This document shows, one piece after another, positions 42,068 to 49,986 of a DNA stretch of 64,000 bases. Below the pieces are notes generated by a model. It was not told where the DNA came from and ran no database searches. It saw only the letters and a list, made by a program, of their open reading frames with translations. Origin of the DNA: CAZJHX01 sp964545715. GTDB taxonomy: Bacteria; Myxococcota_A; UBA9042; GCA-2863065. Numbering within the stretch: the first letter of the stretch is position 1; every line of letters begins with the position of its first letter. Location: contig CAZJHX010000028.1 in NCBI GenBank assembly GCA_964545715.1, positions 12,382-76,381 of the forward strand, read 5' to 3'. The position numbers were made by a program, and so were the translations under genes.

Positions 42068-43369
42068 CTAAAAGTCGTGCTGGAAGTCGATGCCGAACGA
42101 GATGATGGTGCCGCCGATCCGGTAGTCGCCGGTGGCGTCAGCGGGGTCGGACTTGATGACGTTGCGGCCGCGCAGCACCGTCGCCTGCAGCGCCAGGCCG
42201 ATGGTGAGCGGGCGCTTGTGAACCTGGGTCGGGTCGCTGAAGGTCCAGTCCGCGCCCAGGGTCGCCATGTGCGTGTCGCTGTCGGCGTAGTTGCCGGTCT
42301 GCACCTGCCGCGGGATTGGCGTGGGGCGGAACATATAGCCCGCCCGCAGTCGGAAGTCGCCAAGCCCGTACTCCAGACCCACGCGCGGGGTCACGATGTC
42401 CACCGCCTCCAGCGGTATGGCCGTGGTGCGCACGTCGATGATCGACTCGTCGGTCTCTTGCAGCGCCGGCGCGTTGATTTGAAACTGAATGTCGGGCGCC
42501 GGGCTGGGTGCGTGGGACCACAGGGCAAACGTCACGTCCGCGGCGACGGTCAAAGGCGCCCAGGGCAGCTTCCAGCTGAAGCCGCCGCTGACCTGGTGCG
42601 GCGTGTATAGATCCGTGCCCGCCAGATTGAACGTCAGCGTGCCGATCTCCTCGATCTCCGCGGACACCGGCAGGGTGAAGGCCAGGTCCAGCTTCTCGCG
42701 GTAGCTCACCGAGAAGTTCAGCCCTTTCATGGGCGTCACCGTCAGGCCCGCGGTCACCGCCAGGTCGGAGTGCAAGTCGATGGTAAAGCGGCGACTGGTC
42801 ACCCGCGAATCCACCATGCTGAAGCTGAAATCCGCGCTGCCGTCCAGGTCCGCCAGCACCTGCATGCCCAGCCCGATCTTGAGCCAATCGAACGGCTGGC
42901 CTGCGCCGCCCAGCGCGATGATCAGCTTGTCGGGCAGGTTCTCGTACATATAGAAGTGCGGCGTTTGAGGGTCGACGAACTCGGCCCGGGTCACGCGCAC
43001 CAGCGGCGCGAAGAACGCCACGCCAAACGCCACCTTGTGCTTGAAGATACCGCCCAGCGGCGTGGAGATCCCAAGGTGGAAGCCGACGTTTGTGGCGGGC
43101 AGGCGAGACGGGATCGTGCTGTCCAGGGCGCCGCGCTGCAGGCTCAGCTGCGGCTCGATAATGGTGATCCCCGCGCCGACGTGCACCTCCAGGCGCTCCA
43201 TCAGCTGCGCCGGGTTGTAGTAGATCGCGTGGTAGTCCTCGGCGGCCGCCGTCAGCGCGTTGCCCATGCCCTTGCCGCGCGCGCCAAAGCCGTAGATGTC
43301 GAAGATCGACGCCGACGCCGGCATTGCGACGAAGAGGAGACAGGTCACCAGCGTGAAGCGAGGCAGCAC
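42068..43369 (-). CDS. FadL/TodX-family outer-membrane channel
   Basis: About 433 residues. Signal peptide (VTCLLFVAMPASAS) and the family hallmark at the mature N-terminus: FGARGKGMGNALTAAAEDYHAIYYNPAQL. The rest is alternating beta strands ending in an aromatic C-terminus (GIDFQHDF), typical of a 14-strand barrel. FadL proteins import hydrophobic molecules such as fatty acids and aromatics, which would fit the lipid catabolic operon downstream. Start: GTG 43369, chosen for the signal peptide; the frame stays open upstream but only over the neighbouring gene. It follows that gene by 31 bp on the same strand. Confidence 0.85.
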   Translation of the reverse strand: MLPRFTLVTCLLFVAMPASASIFDIYGFGARGKGMGNALTAAAEDYHAIYYNPAQLMERLEVHVGAGITIIEPQLSLQRGALDSTIPSRLPATNVGFHLGISTPLGGIFKHKVAFGVAFFAPLVRVTRAEFVDPQTPHFYMYENLPDKLIIALGGAGQPFDWLKIGLGMQVLADLDGSADFSFSMVDSRVTSRRFTIDLHSDLAVTAGLTVTPMKGLNFSVSYREKLDLAFTLPVSAEIEEIGTLTFNLAGTDLYTPHQVSGGFSWKLPWAPLTVAADVTFALWSHAPSPAPDIQFQINAPALQETDESIIDVRTTAIPLEAVDIVTPRVGLEYGLGDFRLRAGYMFRPTPIPRQVQTGNYADSDTHMATLGADWTFSDPTQVHKRPLTIGLALQATVLRGRNVIKSDPADATGDYRIGGTIISFGIDFQHDF

Positions 43370-43400
43370 GGGCCGTACAGTAGCCCGAACCGCCGGGGGA

Positions 43401-44195
43401 TCACCAGGCGCAGGCGGTCCAGCCCCCGGCACCCTCGCTCTTGGCCTTTTGCTCCTGAAACACGAAGGCCTCGGAGTGCATGGTCTGCGGCGTGAGGAAC
43501 TTGTAGCCGACGTGCGCAAAACCCAGACGCACCAGACGCGCGGCGTGATTGACCAGCTTTCCGCCGGCCTCGGGCTCCTCGTAGTACAGGTGCCGCAGAA
43601 GCCGCCCGTTTTTGTCCATGTCGGGGTGGTCCGGATCGCGAATCAAGCAGACGTTGCGGTAGTCCAGGCGCTCTTTGGAGTAGGCCGACGCCTCCTGGTT
43701 GAAGCACTCCACCGGCGTCCCGAACGAGCCGTCCTCGGGCGTGTTGGCGATCAGCAGCCGAATCTTCAGTGGCGCGCCGTCGCGCATAATCCATACCGTG
43801 TCGCCGTCCGCGATGCCCGCAAGCACCTCCCACTCGCCCTCTTCCAGGTCGCACTGGCCCTGCGGCGCCAACACCCAGTCGAGATCGATGTCGCCGCTGC
43901 ACGCGTCTGCGTAGTCTTCGCAGCAGTTGCCGTACTTGCCGCACAGATCGTTGCATTGGCACGGGTACGAGGGCTTGTAAGCCTGGCCGCACTTGCCGGC
44001 GCACAGGTCTTGCGGTGGCTCCAGCGGGGGCGGGGGGCCCGTGTCATCCGCGGCGGGCGGTGGGCCCGTGTCTTCGGGGGCGGGCGGCGTGTCCTCGACG
44101 GGTTCGGCAACGACGTCCTCGGGCGCGGACTGGCTGTCTGAGGCGCTCCGCTCAGCGGGGGCAGCGCACGCGGACACCAGCAGCAGAAGGGGCAT
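43401..44195 (-). CDS. Lipoprotein with somatomedin-B-like and staphylococcal-nuclease-like domains
   Basis: 264 residues. Short lipoprotein signal (LLLLVSAC, Cys10), Pro/Asp/Glu-rich linker, a Cys-dense somatomedin-B-like module (~65-100; CAGKCGQAY, CQCNDLCGKYGNCCEDY), then a TNase/SNase-like OB fold (~120-250). The nuclease-type residues appear in order: GDTVW, KIRLLIANTPED (Arg and Glu), and GRLLRHLY (Arg). It could be a secreted, surface-anchored nuclease. The signal has no positive charge before the hydrophobic stretch; a TTG at 44198 adds only one residue. Same strand as the FadL channel, 31 bp apart. Confidence 0.75.
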   Translation of the reverse strand: MPLLLLVSACAAPAERSASDSQSAPEDVVAEPVEDTPPAPEDTGPPPAADDTGPPPPLEPPQDLCAGKCGQAYKPSYPCQCNDLCGKYGNCCEDYADACSGDIDLDWVLAPQGQCDLEEGEWEVLAGIADGDTVWIMRDGAPLKIRLLIANTPEDGSFGTPVECFNQEASAYSKERLDYRNVCLIRDPDHPDMDKNGRLLRHLYYEEPEAGGKLVNHAARLVRLGFAHVGYKFLTPQTMHSEAFVFQEQKAKSEGAGGWTACAW

Positions 44196-44277
44196 CAAAC
44201 GGCAGGCGGAGTCGATGAGGGCAGGTTAGCACGCGAGTGTGGCGCGGTCGGGGCGCGATGGCTTAGCATGGCGTCAT

Positions 44278-44682
44278 ATGAAGAAAACGTTGAGGGCCAT
44301 CCAGTTGACCGGGCTGGTGATGGTTCTGGGAGGGCTGGGGCACTTCTTTGGTGTCACTGAGATGTGCATCTCCGACGGGATGCCGGATGGGCGGCACCTG
44401 GCGTATCTGGTGTACATCGGCTTGATCCACCTGACCGTCGGCGCCCTGGATCTCTGGTCGTCGCTGGCGCTGCGCCGCCGAGTCCCCGGGGCGCTGCCCG
44501 CCATGGGACTTGCGACGTTGCTGGTCTGCGCGTTTGGCGTGATCGAGACGCCACTGGTGGCCGAGGCCGCGCTCACGGTGCGCGTGCCGACCGTACTGTA
44601 CCCGGTCGCGCATCTGGTCTTGTTCGCGCTGTTGCGTCGCGGATTGAAAGCTCGGGACGTCGAGACCCCGGCGGTGCAATAA
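44278..44682 (+). CDS. Small four-helix membrane protein, unknown
   Basis: 134 residues with four predicted membrane helices (about 5-22, 40-60, 75-92, 105-125), basic ends and no motif I recognise. Its stop overlaps the start of the alpha/beta hydrolase gene (TAATG), so they are coupled. Start ATG 44278 is preferred over an in-frame upstream ATG because it begins with a basic MKKTLR and the helix follows at once. Confidence 0.65.
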   Translation: MKKTLRAIQLTGLVMVLGGLGHFFGVTEMCISDGMPDGRHLAYLVYIGLIHLTVGALDLWSSLALRRRVPGALPAMGLATLLVCAFGVIETPLVAEAALTVRVPTVLYPVAHLVLFALLRRGLKARDVETPAVQ

Positions 44683-45830
44683 TGGCCGTCGTGGGCAACC
44701 CCTATCACGTGATGGATGGCGCGCAGGCGGCTGGTGCGGCGCTGCACGGCGGTCGAAACCCGCGAGCCTGGCAGCGTCCGTTCTCGGGCACCGGCGCCGC
44801 GGTCGATCGCCTGGCGCTGCGCGTTATGGAGCGTCTCTTCATGTCCGGCGGCGGACCCGAGCTGCGGCCCGAGGTCATGGACCGGGTGGAGGACGGCCAA
44901 AAGTTCTACGCCAATCCCAGGTTCTTTCAGGATCCGTCGCTGTTCTATCGCACGCCGATCGCGCCGTCCCGGTTTGACGTCAAGCGGCTGAGTCGGCTGC
45001 GCGGCGGTCACCGGCTGCGGTTGGAGTTCACCAGCACCTACCAGACCTACGACCCCGATTACGTCACCGAGTACGGGGCCTTCGGCAACAACGCGCGTAA
45101 TCGCATCCACGTGTGGCGCCATCGCGGGGAGCGCCGGACGACGGCCTTTTTGGTCCACAGCTGGTGTGGCGGCCACCTGGCGCTGACCGAGAAGCTGTTC
45201 GATGCGGCGGCCCTGTACAAGCTGGGCTACAACGTGGCGCTGTTCACCATGCCGTTTCACGGCGTACGGACGCCGAAGCAGGCGCTGTTCTCGGGCCAGC
45301 TGTTTCCCAGCCGTGACCTCAAGCTGGCCAACGAGGCCTTTGGACAAGCGGTGTGGGACCTGCGCGTCGCCATGGCCTGGCTGCGTGGCGAGGGCATCAG
45401 CGGCCCGATCGGCTTTATGGGCATCAGCCTGGGGGGCTACACCAGCGCCTTGATGGCGAGCCTGCATCCCGAGCTGGCCTTTGTGATCCCGATCGTGGCG
45501 CCGGCGTCGTTTGCCGACATCATCTGGGACCACGGCAAAGGCCATCCGCAGCGCCAGGCGGCCGAGGCGCTGGGCATCGATCGAGAGACCATGCGGACCC
45601 TGTGGGCGATCCACTGTCCGCTGAACCACACCCTGCAGGTGCCGCGCGAGCGCGCGCTGATCGTCTGGGGCCAGGGCGACCGCGTGGTGCCGACCGTTCA
45701 TCAGCGCGCGTTGCACGAGCATTGGGGCGGCCCCGAGGCCGTCTCGTTTCACGGCGGCCACATCCTGCACTTTGGGCGCCGGCGTTTTATGAACGCCATT
45801 CACTCCTGGCTGAAAAAAACCGCAATCTAG
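44682..45830 (+). CDS. Alpha/beta hydrolase (ABHD18-like)
   Basis: 382 residues. The nucleophile elbow is GISLGG (Ser249), the acid is in WGQGDRVVP, and the catalytic His in GGHILHFG. The oxyanion strand FLVHSWCGGH and a long N-terminal cap region (1-145) fit large hydrolases of the DUF2048/ABHD18 type. Substrate unknown. Start: ATG 44682 overlapping the upstream stop. The next gene begins 73 bp later with its own operator-like site, so this gene is probably outside the MerR-led operon. Confidence 0.8.
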   Translation: MAVVGNPYHVMDGAQAAGAALHGGRNPRAWQRPFSGTGAAVDRLALRVMERLFMSGGGPELRPEVMDRVEDGQKFYANPRFFQDPSLFYRTPIAPSRFDVKRLSRLRGGHRLRLEFTSTYQTYDPDYVTEYGAFGNNARNRIHVWRHRGERRTTAFLVHSWCGGHLALTEKLFDAAALYKLGYNVALFTMPFHGVRTPKQALFSGQLFPSRDLKLANEAFGQAVWDLRVAMAWLRGEGISGPIGFMGISLGGYTSALMASLHPELAFVIPIVAPASFADIIWDHGKGHPQRQAAEALGIDRETMRTLWAIHCPLNHTLQVPRERALIVWGQGDRVVPTVHQRALHEHWGGPEAVSFHGGHILHFGRRRFMNAIHSWLKKTAI

Positions 45831-45863
45831 TCCAGGGCTTCTGAAATAGTCCCTGCGATTCCC

Positions 45864-45900
45864 TTGACGTATGCACTAAGTACGAAGTACGAGTTCGTAC
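45864..45900 (+). promoter_or_regulatory. Candidate MerR-type promoter/operator
   Basis: TTGACG (45864-45869) is followed by a perfect 7-bp inverted repeat, GTACGAA (45880-45886) and TTCGTAC (45894-45900), with the sequence GTACGAG between. The dyad sits just before the MerR gene, as expected for an autoregulated MerR operator. No good -10 hexamer is visible at 17 or 19 bp. It likely controls the whole 45.9-60.9 kb run. Confidence 0.5.
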
Positions 45901-45903
45901 ATT

Positions 45904-46599
45904 ATGTCGGCCGGAATACGTATGGGGCAGGTGGCGAAGCAAGCGGGCGTGCCCGTGAGCACCGTGCGGTACTACCTGGACAAGGGGCTGCTGCCCGATC
46001 CGGTGCGCAAGAGCCGCAACATGGCGTGGTACAGCGAGGACACGGTGGACCGCGTGGTGCTGATCAAGCAGCTGCAAGAGCAGGCGTTCATGCCGCTGAA
46101 GGTGATTCAGGAGGTCTTTGAGCGCACCACGGACCCGGCCGAGATCCGGCGTTATCTGCGGCGCCCGGCCGAGGCGAACAATGGCGGCGATGTGGTGGCT
46201 GCCCACGTCTTCACCGGTGAAGAGGGCATCCCCCAGGGCGACCTGGACCGGCTGGCGGAGATGGGCCTGCTGAGTCCGCGCGATGTCGATGGGGAGCCCG
46301 CTTACGGGCGCCTTGACGCCGAGCTGCTGCAGGTGCTGATGCGCATGCGCTCGTTGGGACTCAACCGGGAGAGCGGCTACAACGTGGACCAGCTGGCGCT
46401 GTACACACGGCCCCTGGAGCAGATGGTGCGGGCCGAGGTGGCGCTGGCCTGGCAGGGGCTGGTGGGCCGGGTCTCGCCCGGTGAGCTTCAGGGCGTGGCT
46501 GAGCAGATCATGCGGTCCGCAACCGACCTGGTCGCCGTGCTGCACGAGAAGCTGGTGGCCAAGGCGCTGGCCGAGATCGCTGAGCAGGGGACGCCATGA
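45904..46599 (+). CDS. MerR-family transcriptional regulator
   Basis: 231 residues. N-terminal winged HTH (about 5-75; MGQVAKQAGVPVSTVRYYLDKGLLP). A second, weaker MerR-like segment lies at ~105-150 (GDLDRLAEMGLLSPRDVDGEPAYGR, then a recognition-helix-like LLQVLMRMRSLGL), suggesting a tandem duplicated DNA-binding fold. A helical C-terminus follows. No metal-binding Cys pair is present, so it probably senses an organic ligand such as an acyl-CoA. It leads the catabolic run and overlaps the ligase gene (ATGA). Start: ATG 45904; ATG 45922 is an alternative. Confidence 0.85.
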   Translation: MSAGIRMGQVAKQAGVPVSTVRYYLDKGLLPDPVRKSRNMAWYSEDTVDRVVLIKQLQEQAFMPLKVIQEVFERTTDPAEIRRYLRRPAEANNGGDVVAAHVFTGEEGIPQGDLDRLAEMGLLSPRDVDGEPAYGRLDAELLQVLMRMRSLGLNRESGYNVDQLALYTRPLEQMVRAEVALAWQGLVGRVSPGELQGVAEQIMRSATDLVAVLHEKLVAKALAEIAEQGTP

Positions 46600-48035
46600 T
46601 CACGGCGCCTCATGTCTTGCAGGTACGGCGAGAGCAGCGCCCGGATCTGGCGGCGGTCGTCACCTCTGGCGGCGCCGAGCTCACGTACGCGGCGCTGGAC
46701 GAGCGCTCCGATGTGGTGGCCCGCAGCCTGGTCGCCCGCGGGCTGTCTGTGGGCGACCGGGTGGCCATCGCCTTTCGCAACAGCGAAGCGCTGGAGCATG
46801 TGATCGCCTACTTTGGCGTGCAGAAGGCCGGCGGCGCGGTGGTGCCGCTGAACCCGCGCGCGCCCCAGCCTGAGGCGCGTGCCGTGCTGGACGACTGTGA
46901 TGCGCGGTTTGTCGTGGCGGGGCAGACTCTGGGAGACGGGCTGCGGGAGGTCGCTGGGGCGCGAATCGTGGCGTTTGCGGAGCTGACCAGTGAGGTTGAG
47001 GCCGCGCTGCCGGCGCTTGGCGAGCAGGACCTGGCGGAGGTCATCTATACGTCCGGGACCACCGGCGTGCCCAAGGGTGTGGCGGTGCCGCATCGCAACG
47101 CAGTCGGTGTCTATGACGGCCGGCCGTCGCGCACCGCGGGCCTGACGTTTTTGAACCCCGTGCCGCTGCACACGTATGCCGGGACGGCCTTTCTGCTGGG
47201 GTCGGTCAAAAGCGGCATGACCAATCTGGTGATGGACGGCTTTGACGCCGCGCGGTTTGCGTCGCTGCTGGAGCGGCGCGATGTGGTCTCGGCTTATGCC
47301 GTGTCACCGATGTGGGTGCGGGTGCTCAAGGACGTGCCCGATCTGGCGGACCGTGACTTCAGCCACATTCGTATCGTCAGCTTTGGCGCTGCCGCCATGC
47401 CGGTCTGGGCCGTACAGCGGCTTGGCGAGCTGTTTGGGCGCGCGCTGATCCAGAACATCTACGGGCTGACCGAGGGGGGGCCGGCGGTTTGCAGGCTGCG
47501 TCCGGGCGATCACCTGCGCAAGCCGGGGTCGGTCGGGCGACCTGTGGGCGACACCGAGGTGCGCATCGTGGAGGGCGAGATCCAGCTGCGCATGCGCGGC
47601 GTGCCCAACCGCAGCTACTTCGGCGATGCCGAGGCCACGTCCGAGGTGTTTACGGACGACGGCTGGATCCGCACCGGGGACATCGGGCGGGTGGACGACG
47701 ACGGCTACCTGTACATCGTGGACCGCGCCAAAGACGTGATCATCACGGGCGGCAACAACGTGTCGTCGGCTGAGGTCGAGGCGGCGCTGTCGGCGCATCC
47801 GGCGGTGGCCGAGGTGGCGGTGATCGGCGCGCCCGATCCGGACCGCGGCGAGCGCGTGACTGCGGTGATCGTCTTGAGAGACGAGGCCGGTGCGGAGGAC
47901 CTGCGGGCCTTCGCAGCCGAGCGATTGGCGGCCTACAAAGTGCCGCGCGAGATTCGATTCATGGACGTCTTGCCGCGCAACGCGGTGGGCAAAGTCACCA
48001 AGCACGTGCTGCGCACGGGGGGCCACAATGCTTGA
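46596..48035 (+). CDS. AMP-dependent acyl-CoA synthetase/ligase
   Basis: 479 residues, an ANL-superfamily adenylating enzyme. P-loop VIYTSGTTGVPKG (~150), the adenine motif NIYGLTEGGPA, the hinge region WIRTGDIGRVDDDGYLYIVDR, and the C-terminal catalytic Lys (NAVGKVTKH). It is slightly short for the family because loops are trimmed. It would activate a carboxylic acid as its CoA thioester to start the pathway. The ATG overlaps the MerR stop, and its own stop overlaps the next start by 8 bp. Confidence 0.9.
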   Translation: MITAPHVLQVRREQRPDLAAVVTSGGAELTYAALDERSDVVARSLVARGLSVGDRVAIAFRNSEALEHVIAYFGVQKAGGAVVPLNPRAPQPEARAVLDDCDARFVVAGQTLGDGLREVAGARIVAFAELTSEVEAALPALGEQDLAEVIYTSGTTGVPKGVAVPHRNAVGVYDGRPSRTAGLTFLNPVPLHTYAGTAFLLGSVKSGMTNLVMDGFDAARFASLLERRDVVSAYAVSPMWVRVLKDVPDLADRDFSHIRIVSFGAAAMPVWAVQRLGELFGRALIQNIYGLTEGGPAVCRLRPGDHLRKPGSVGRPVGDTEVRIVEGEIQLRMRGVPNRSYFGDAEATSEVFTDDGWIRTGDIGRVDDDGYLYIVDRAKDVIITGGNNVSSAEVEAALSAHPAVAEVAVIGAPDPDRGERVTAVIVLRDEAGAEDLRAFAAERLAAYKVPREIRFMDVLPRNAVGKVTKHVLRTGGHNA

Positions 48036-49095
48036 TACCGGGCTGTTTTATCTGTTTGAGACTCTGGGCCAGATCTCGGTGGGCGACTGCTATCGGCAGG
48101 CCGTCAACGAGGCGGCGTACGGCGAGGAGCTGGGCTTCGACGCCGTCTGTCCGGCCGAGCATCACTTTGGCGAGCACTACGGCATCATGCCGCAGACCGA
48201 GATGTTTTTGAGCTGGGTCGCCGGCCGGACGCGAAAGATGCGCCTGTGGCCGATGGTGATGGTGGCGCCGCTGCACGATCCGATTCGCCTGGCCGAGCGC
48301 GTGGCGATGCTTGATCAGTTCTCCGCCGGTCGCACGGTCTTCTCGGTGGGCTCGGGGTATCGCAAGTACGAGTTCTCGGGCTTCGGCACCGATATCGCGG
48401 ACGCGACGGACCGGCTGAACGAGTCGATCGAGATCTGTGTGAAGGCGTGGACCGAGAAGAAAGTCGAGTACGAGGGCAAGCACTTCACGGTGCCGCCTGT
48501 CAGCGTGTTTCCGCGGCCGCATCAGACGCCGCATCCGCCCGTGTATGTGACCACGGCGCGCGACGACAAGGTCACGGCGGCGGCGGAGCGCGGGTACAAC
48601 GTGCTGCCGGCGGCCGGGTTCTCGCCCTACGAGATCGAGCACGTGTACGCGCTGCACAAAGAGGTGTCGCTGGCCAACGGGCATCCCGAGCAGGCGGTGC
48701 GGCCGTTCTTCAAGTGGATCTACGTCGACGAGGACGAGAAGCGGGCCCGCGAGGTGGCGCAAAACTACTTCATGCGCACGATCCTGGCGTTTGCACACGG
48801 CGGACAGCACCTGCTGGGCGCGCTGACCAAAAAGATCCAGAGCACGTGGCCCGCCGACAAGGCGCTGGACGAGTATGACGCGGCGGATCTGTCGTTTGAC
48901 AAGATGACGGAGCCGTCGCACACGCCGCTGGCCTACGGGACGCCGGAGCAGGTGCTGGAGATGCTGGGGCCGTGCGTCGACGCGGGCGCCAACTACTTCA
49001 TCGGCGGGTTCAATATGGGCGTCATGCCGCCGGAGATGGTGCGCAGCTCCATGAAGCTGTACGCCGAGAAGGTCATGCCGAAGTTGGGTGCCTGA
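48028..49095 (+). CDS. LLM-class (luciferase-like) flavin-dependent oxidoreductase
   Basis: 355 residues with the luciferase-like TIM-barrel pattern: EELGFDAVCPAEHHFGEHYG (aldehyde/flavin-side block), FSAGRTVFSVGSGYRKYEF, and EICVKAWTEKKVEYEGKHF. Such proteins use reduced FMN or F420 for monooxygenation or hydride transfer. In a lipid catabolic operon it may hydroxylate or oxidise the substrate; which cofactor it uses is not visible. Start: ATG 48028, overlapping the ligase stop. Confidence 0.88.
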   Translation: MLDTGLFYLFETLGQISVGDCYRQAVNEAAYGEELGFDAVCPAEHHFGEHYGIMPQTEMFLSWVAGRTRKMRLWPMVMVAPLHDPIRLAERVAMLDQFSAGRTVFSVGSGYRKYEFSGFGTDIADATDRLNESIEICVKAWTEKKVEYEGKHFTVPPVSVFPRPHQTPHPPVYVTTARDDKVTAAAERGYNVLPAAGFSPYEIEHVYALHKEVSLANGHPEQAVRPFFKWIYVDEDEKRAREVAQNYFMRTILAFAHGGQHLLGALTKKIQSTWPADKALDEYDAADLSFDKMTEPSHTPLAYGTPEQVLEMLGPCVDAGANYFIGGFNMGVMPPEMVRSSMKLYAEKVMPKLGA

Positions 49096-49098
49096 GCG

Positions 49099-49986
49099 AT
49101 GGCGGTGTCGTTTGACTTTGCTGTGCCCGAGGATGAGCGGATCGTCCTGGACCAGGTGACGCGCTTTGCGGCGACCCTGCGCGAGCGGGCAGGCGAGTGC
49201 GAGTCCGACGGGGCCGTGGCCGCAGACCTGGTGGAGACCTGGCATAAGCTGGGGTTGGACGACGTGTGGTCGATGGGGGCGCGGCTGGCGTGCCGGGTGT
49301 TGGTCGAGCTGGCGGCTGCCGATGCGTCGGCAATGCTGGCGTTGGACGGCAGCCTGGTGGGCGCCGTGATCGACATCGATGAGCGGCTCACGCTGGCCGA
49401 TGGGCGTCTGACTGGTGCGCTGCCGTGCGTGCCGGGTCAACCGCAGGTGCTGCAGGTCGTGAAGGGCGGCGCGCTGTACCAGGTCGCCGAGGGCCTCGAG
49501 ATGACCGTTGTGGCGGGCGGCGCTTTGAGTGCGCTGAGCGCGGTGTCGGTGGCGGTCGACGGAACCGCTGTCGAAGGTGACGCGAGCGTTGCGCTGCGGT
49601 GGCGGCTGGTGCTGGCGTCGGCGCTGACCGGGCTGGCGCGCGCCTCGTACGAGTACGCGCGGGACTACTGCCTGGAGCGGGTCACATTTGGGCGCAAAGT
49701 GGCGCATCACCAGGCGGTCGCGTTCATCCTCGCGGACATGGCGACCGCGGCTGAGACTGCGTCGGTGTCGCTGGAGTTCGCCGCCGAGGCCGGGAGTGCT
49801 GCGGCGGTCACGCAGGCGTACCTGCAGGCTGTCGAGAGCGCGCTGTTCAACTCGGACTTTGGGGTGCAGCTGTTGGGGGCCGCGGGCTATGTCTCGGACC
49901 ACCCGGTGGAGAAGTGGATGCGCGAGGCGCGGGCCATCTCGCTGCTGATCGGCGGCGTCGATGCCGCGATGGAGGGCGCGCTGTGA
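49099..49986 (+). CDS. Divergent acyl-CoA dehydrogenase-like subunit (probably non-catalytic)
   Basis: 295 residues, about 90 shorter than a normal acyl-CoA dehydrogenase. The C-terminal helical half is recognisable (YCLERVTFGRKVAHHQAVAF, LLGAAGYVSDHPVEKWMREA) but the typical ending with the catalytic/structural EGT is replaced by LLIGGVDAAMEG. The N-terminal and beta domains are shortened and lack the TEPxAGSD flavin motif. It overlaps the next gene, a complete dehydrogenase, by GTGA. The pair looks like the alpha2-beta2 heteromeric dehydrogenases known from actinobacterial steroid side-chain degradation (inference). Confidence 0.8.
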   Translation: MAVSFDFAVPEDERIVLDQVTRFAATLRERAGECESDGAVAADLVETWHKLGLDDVWSMGARLACRVLVELAAADASAMLALDGSLVGAVIDIDERLTLADGRLTGALPCVPGQPQVLQVVKGGALYQVAEGLEMTVVAGGALSALSAVSVAVDGTAVEGDASVALRWRLVLASALTGLARASYEYARDYCLERVTFGRKVAHHQAVAFILADMATAAETASVSLEFAAEAGSAAAVTQAYLQAVESALFNSDFGVQLLGAAGYVSDHPVEKWMREARAISLLIGGVDAAMEGAL

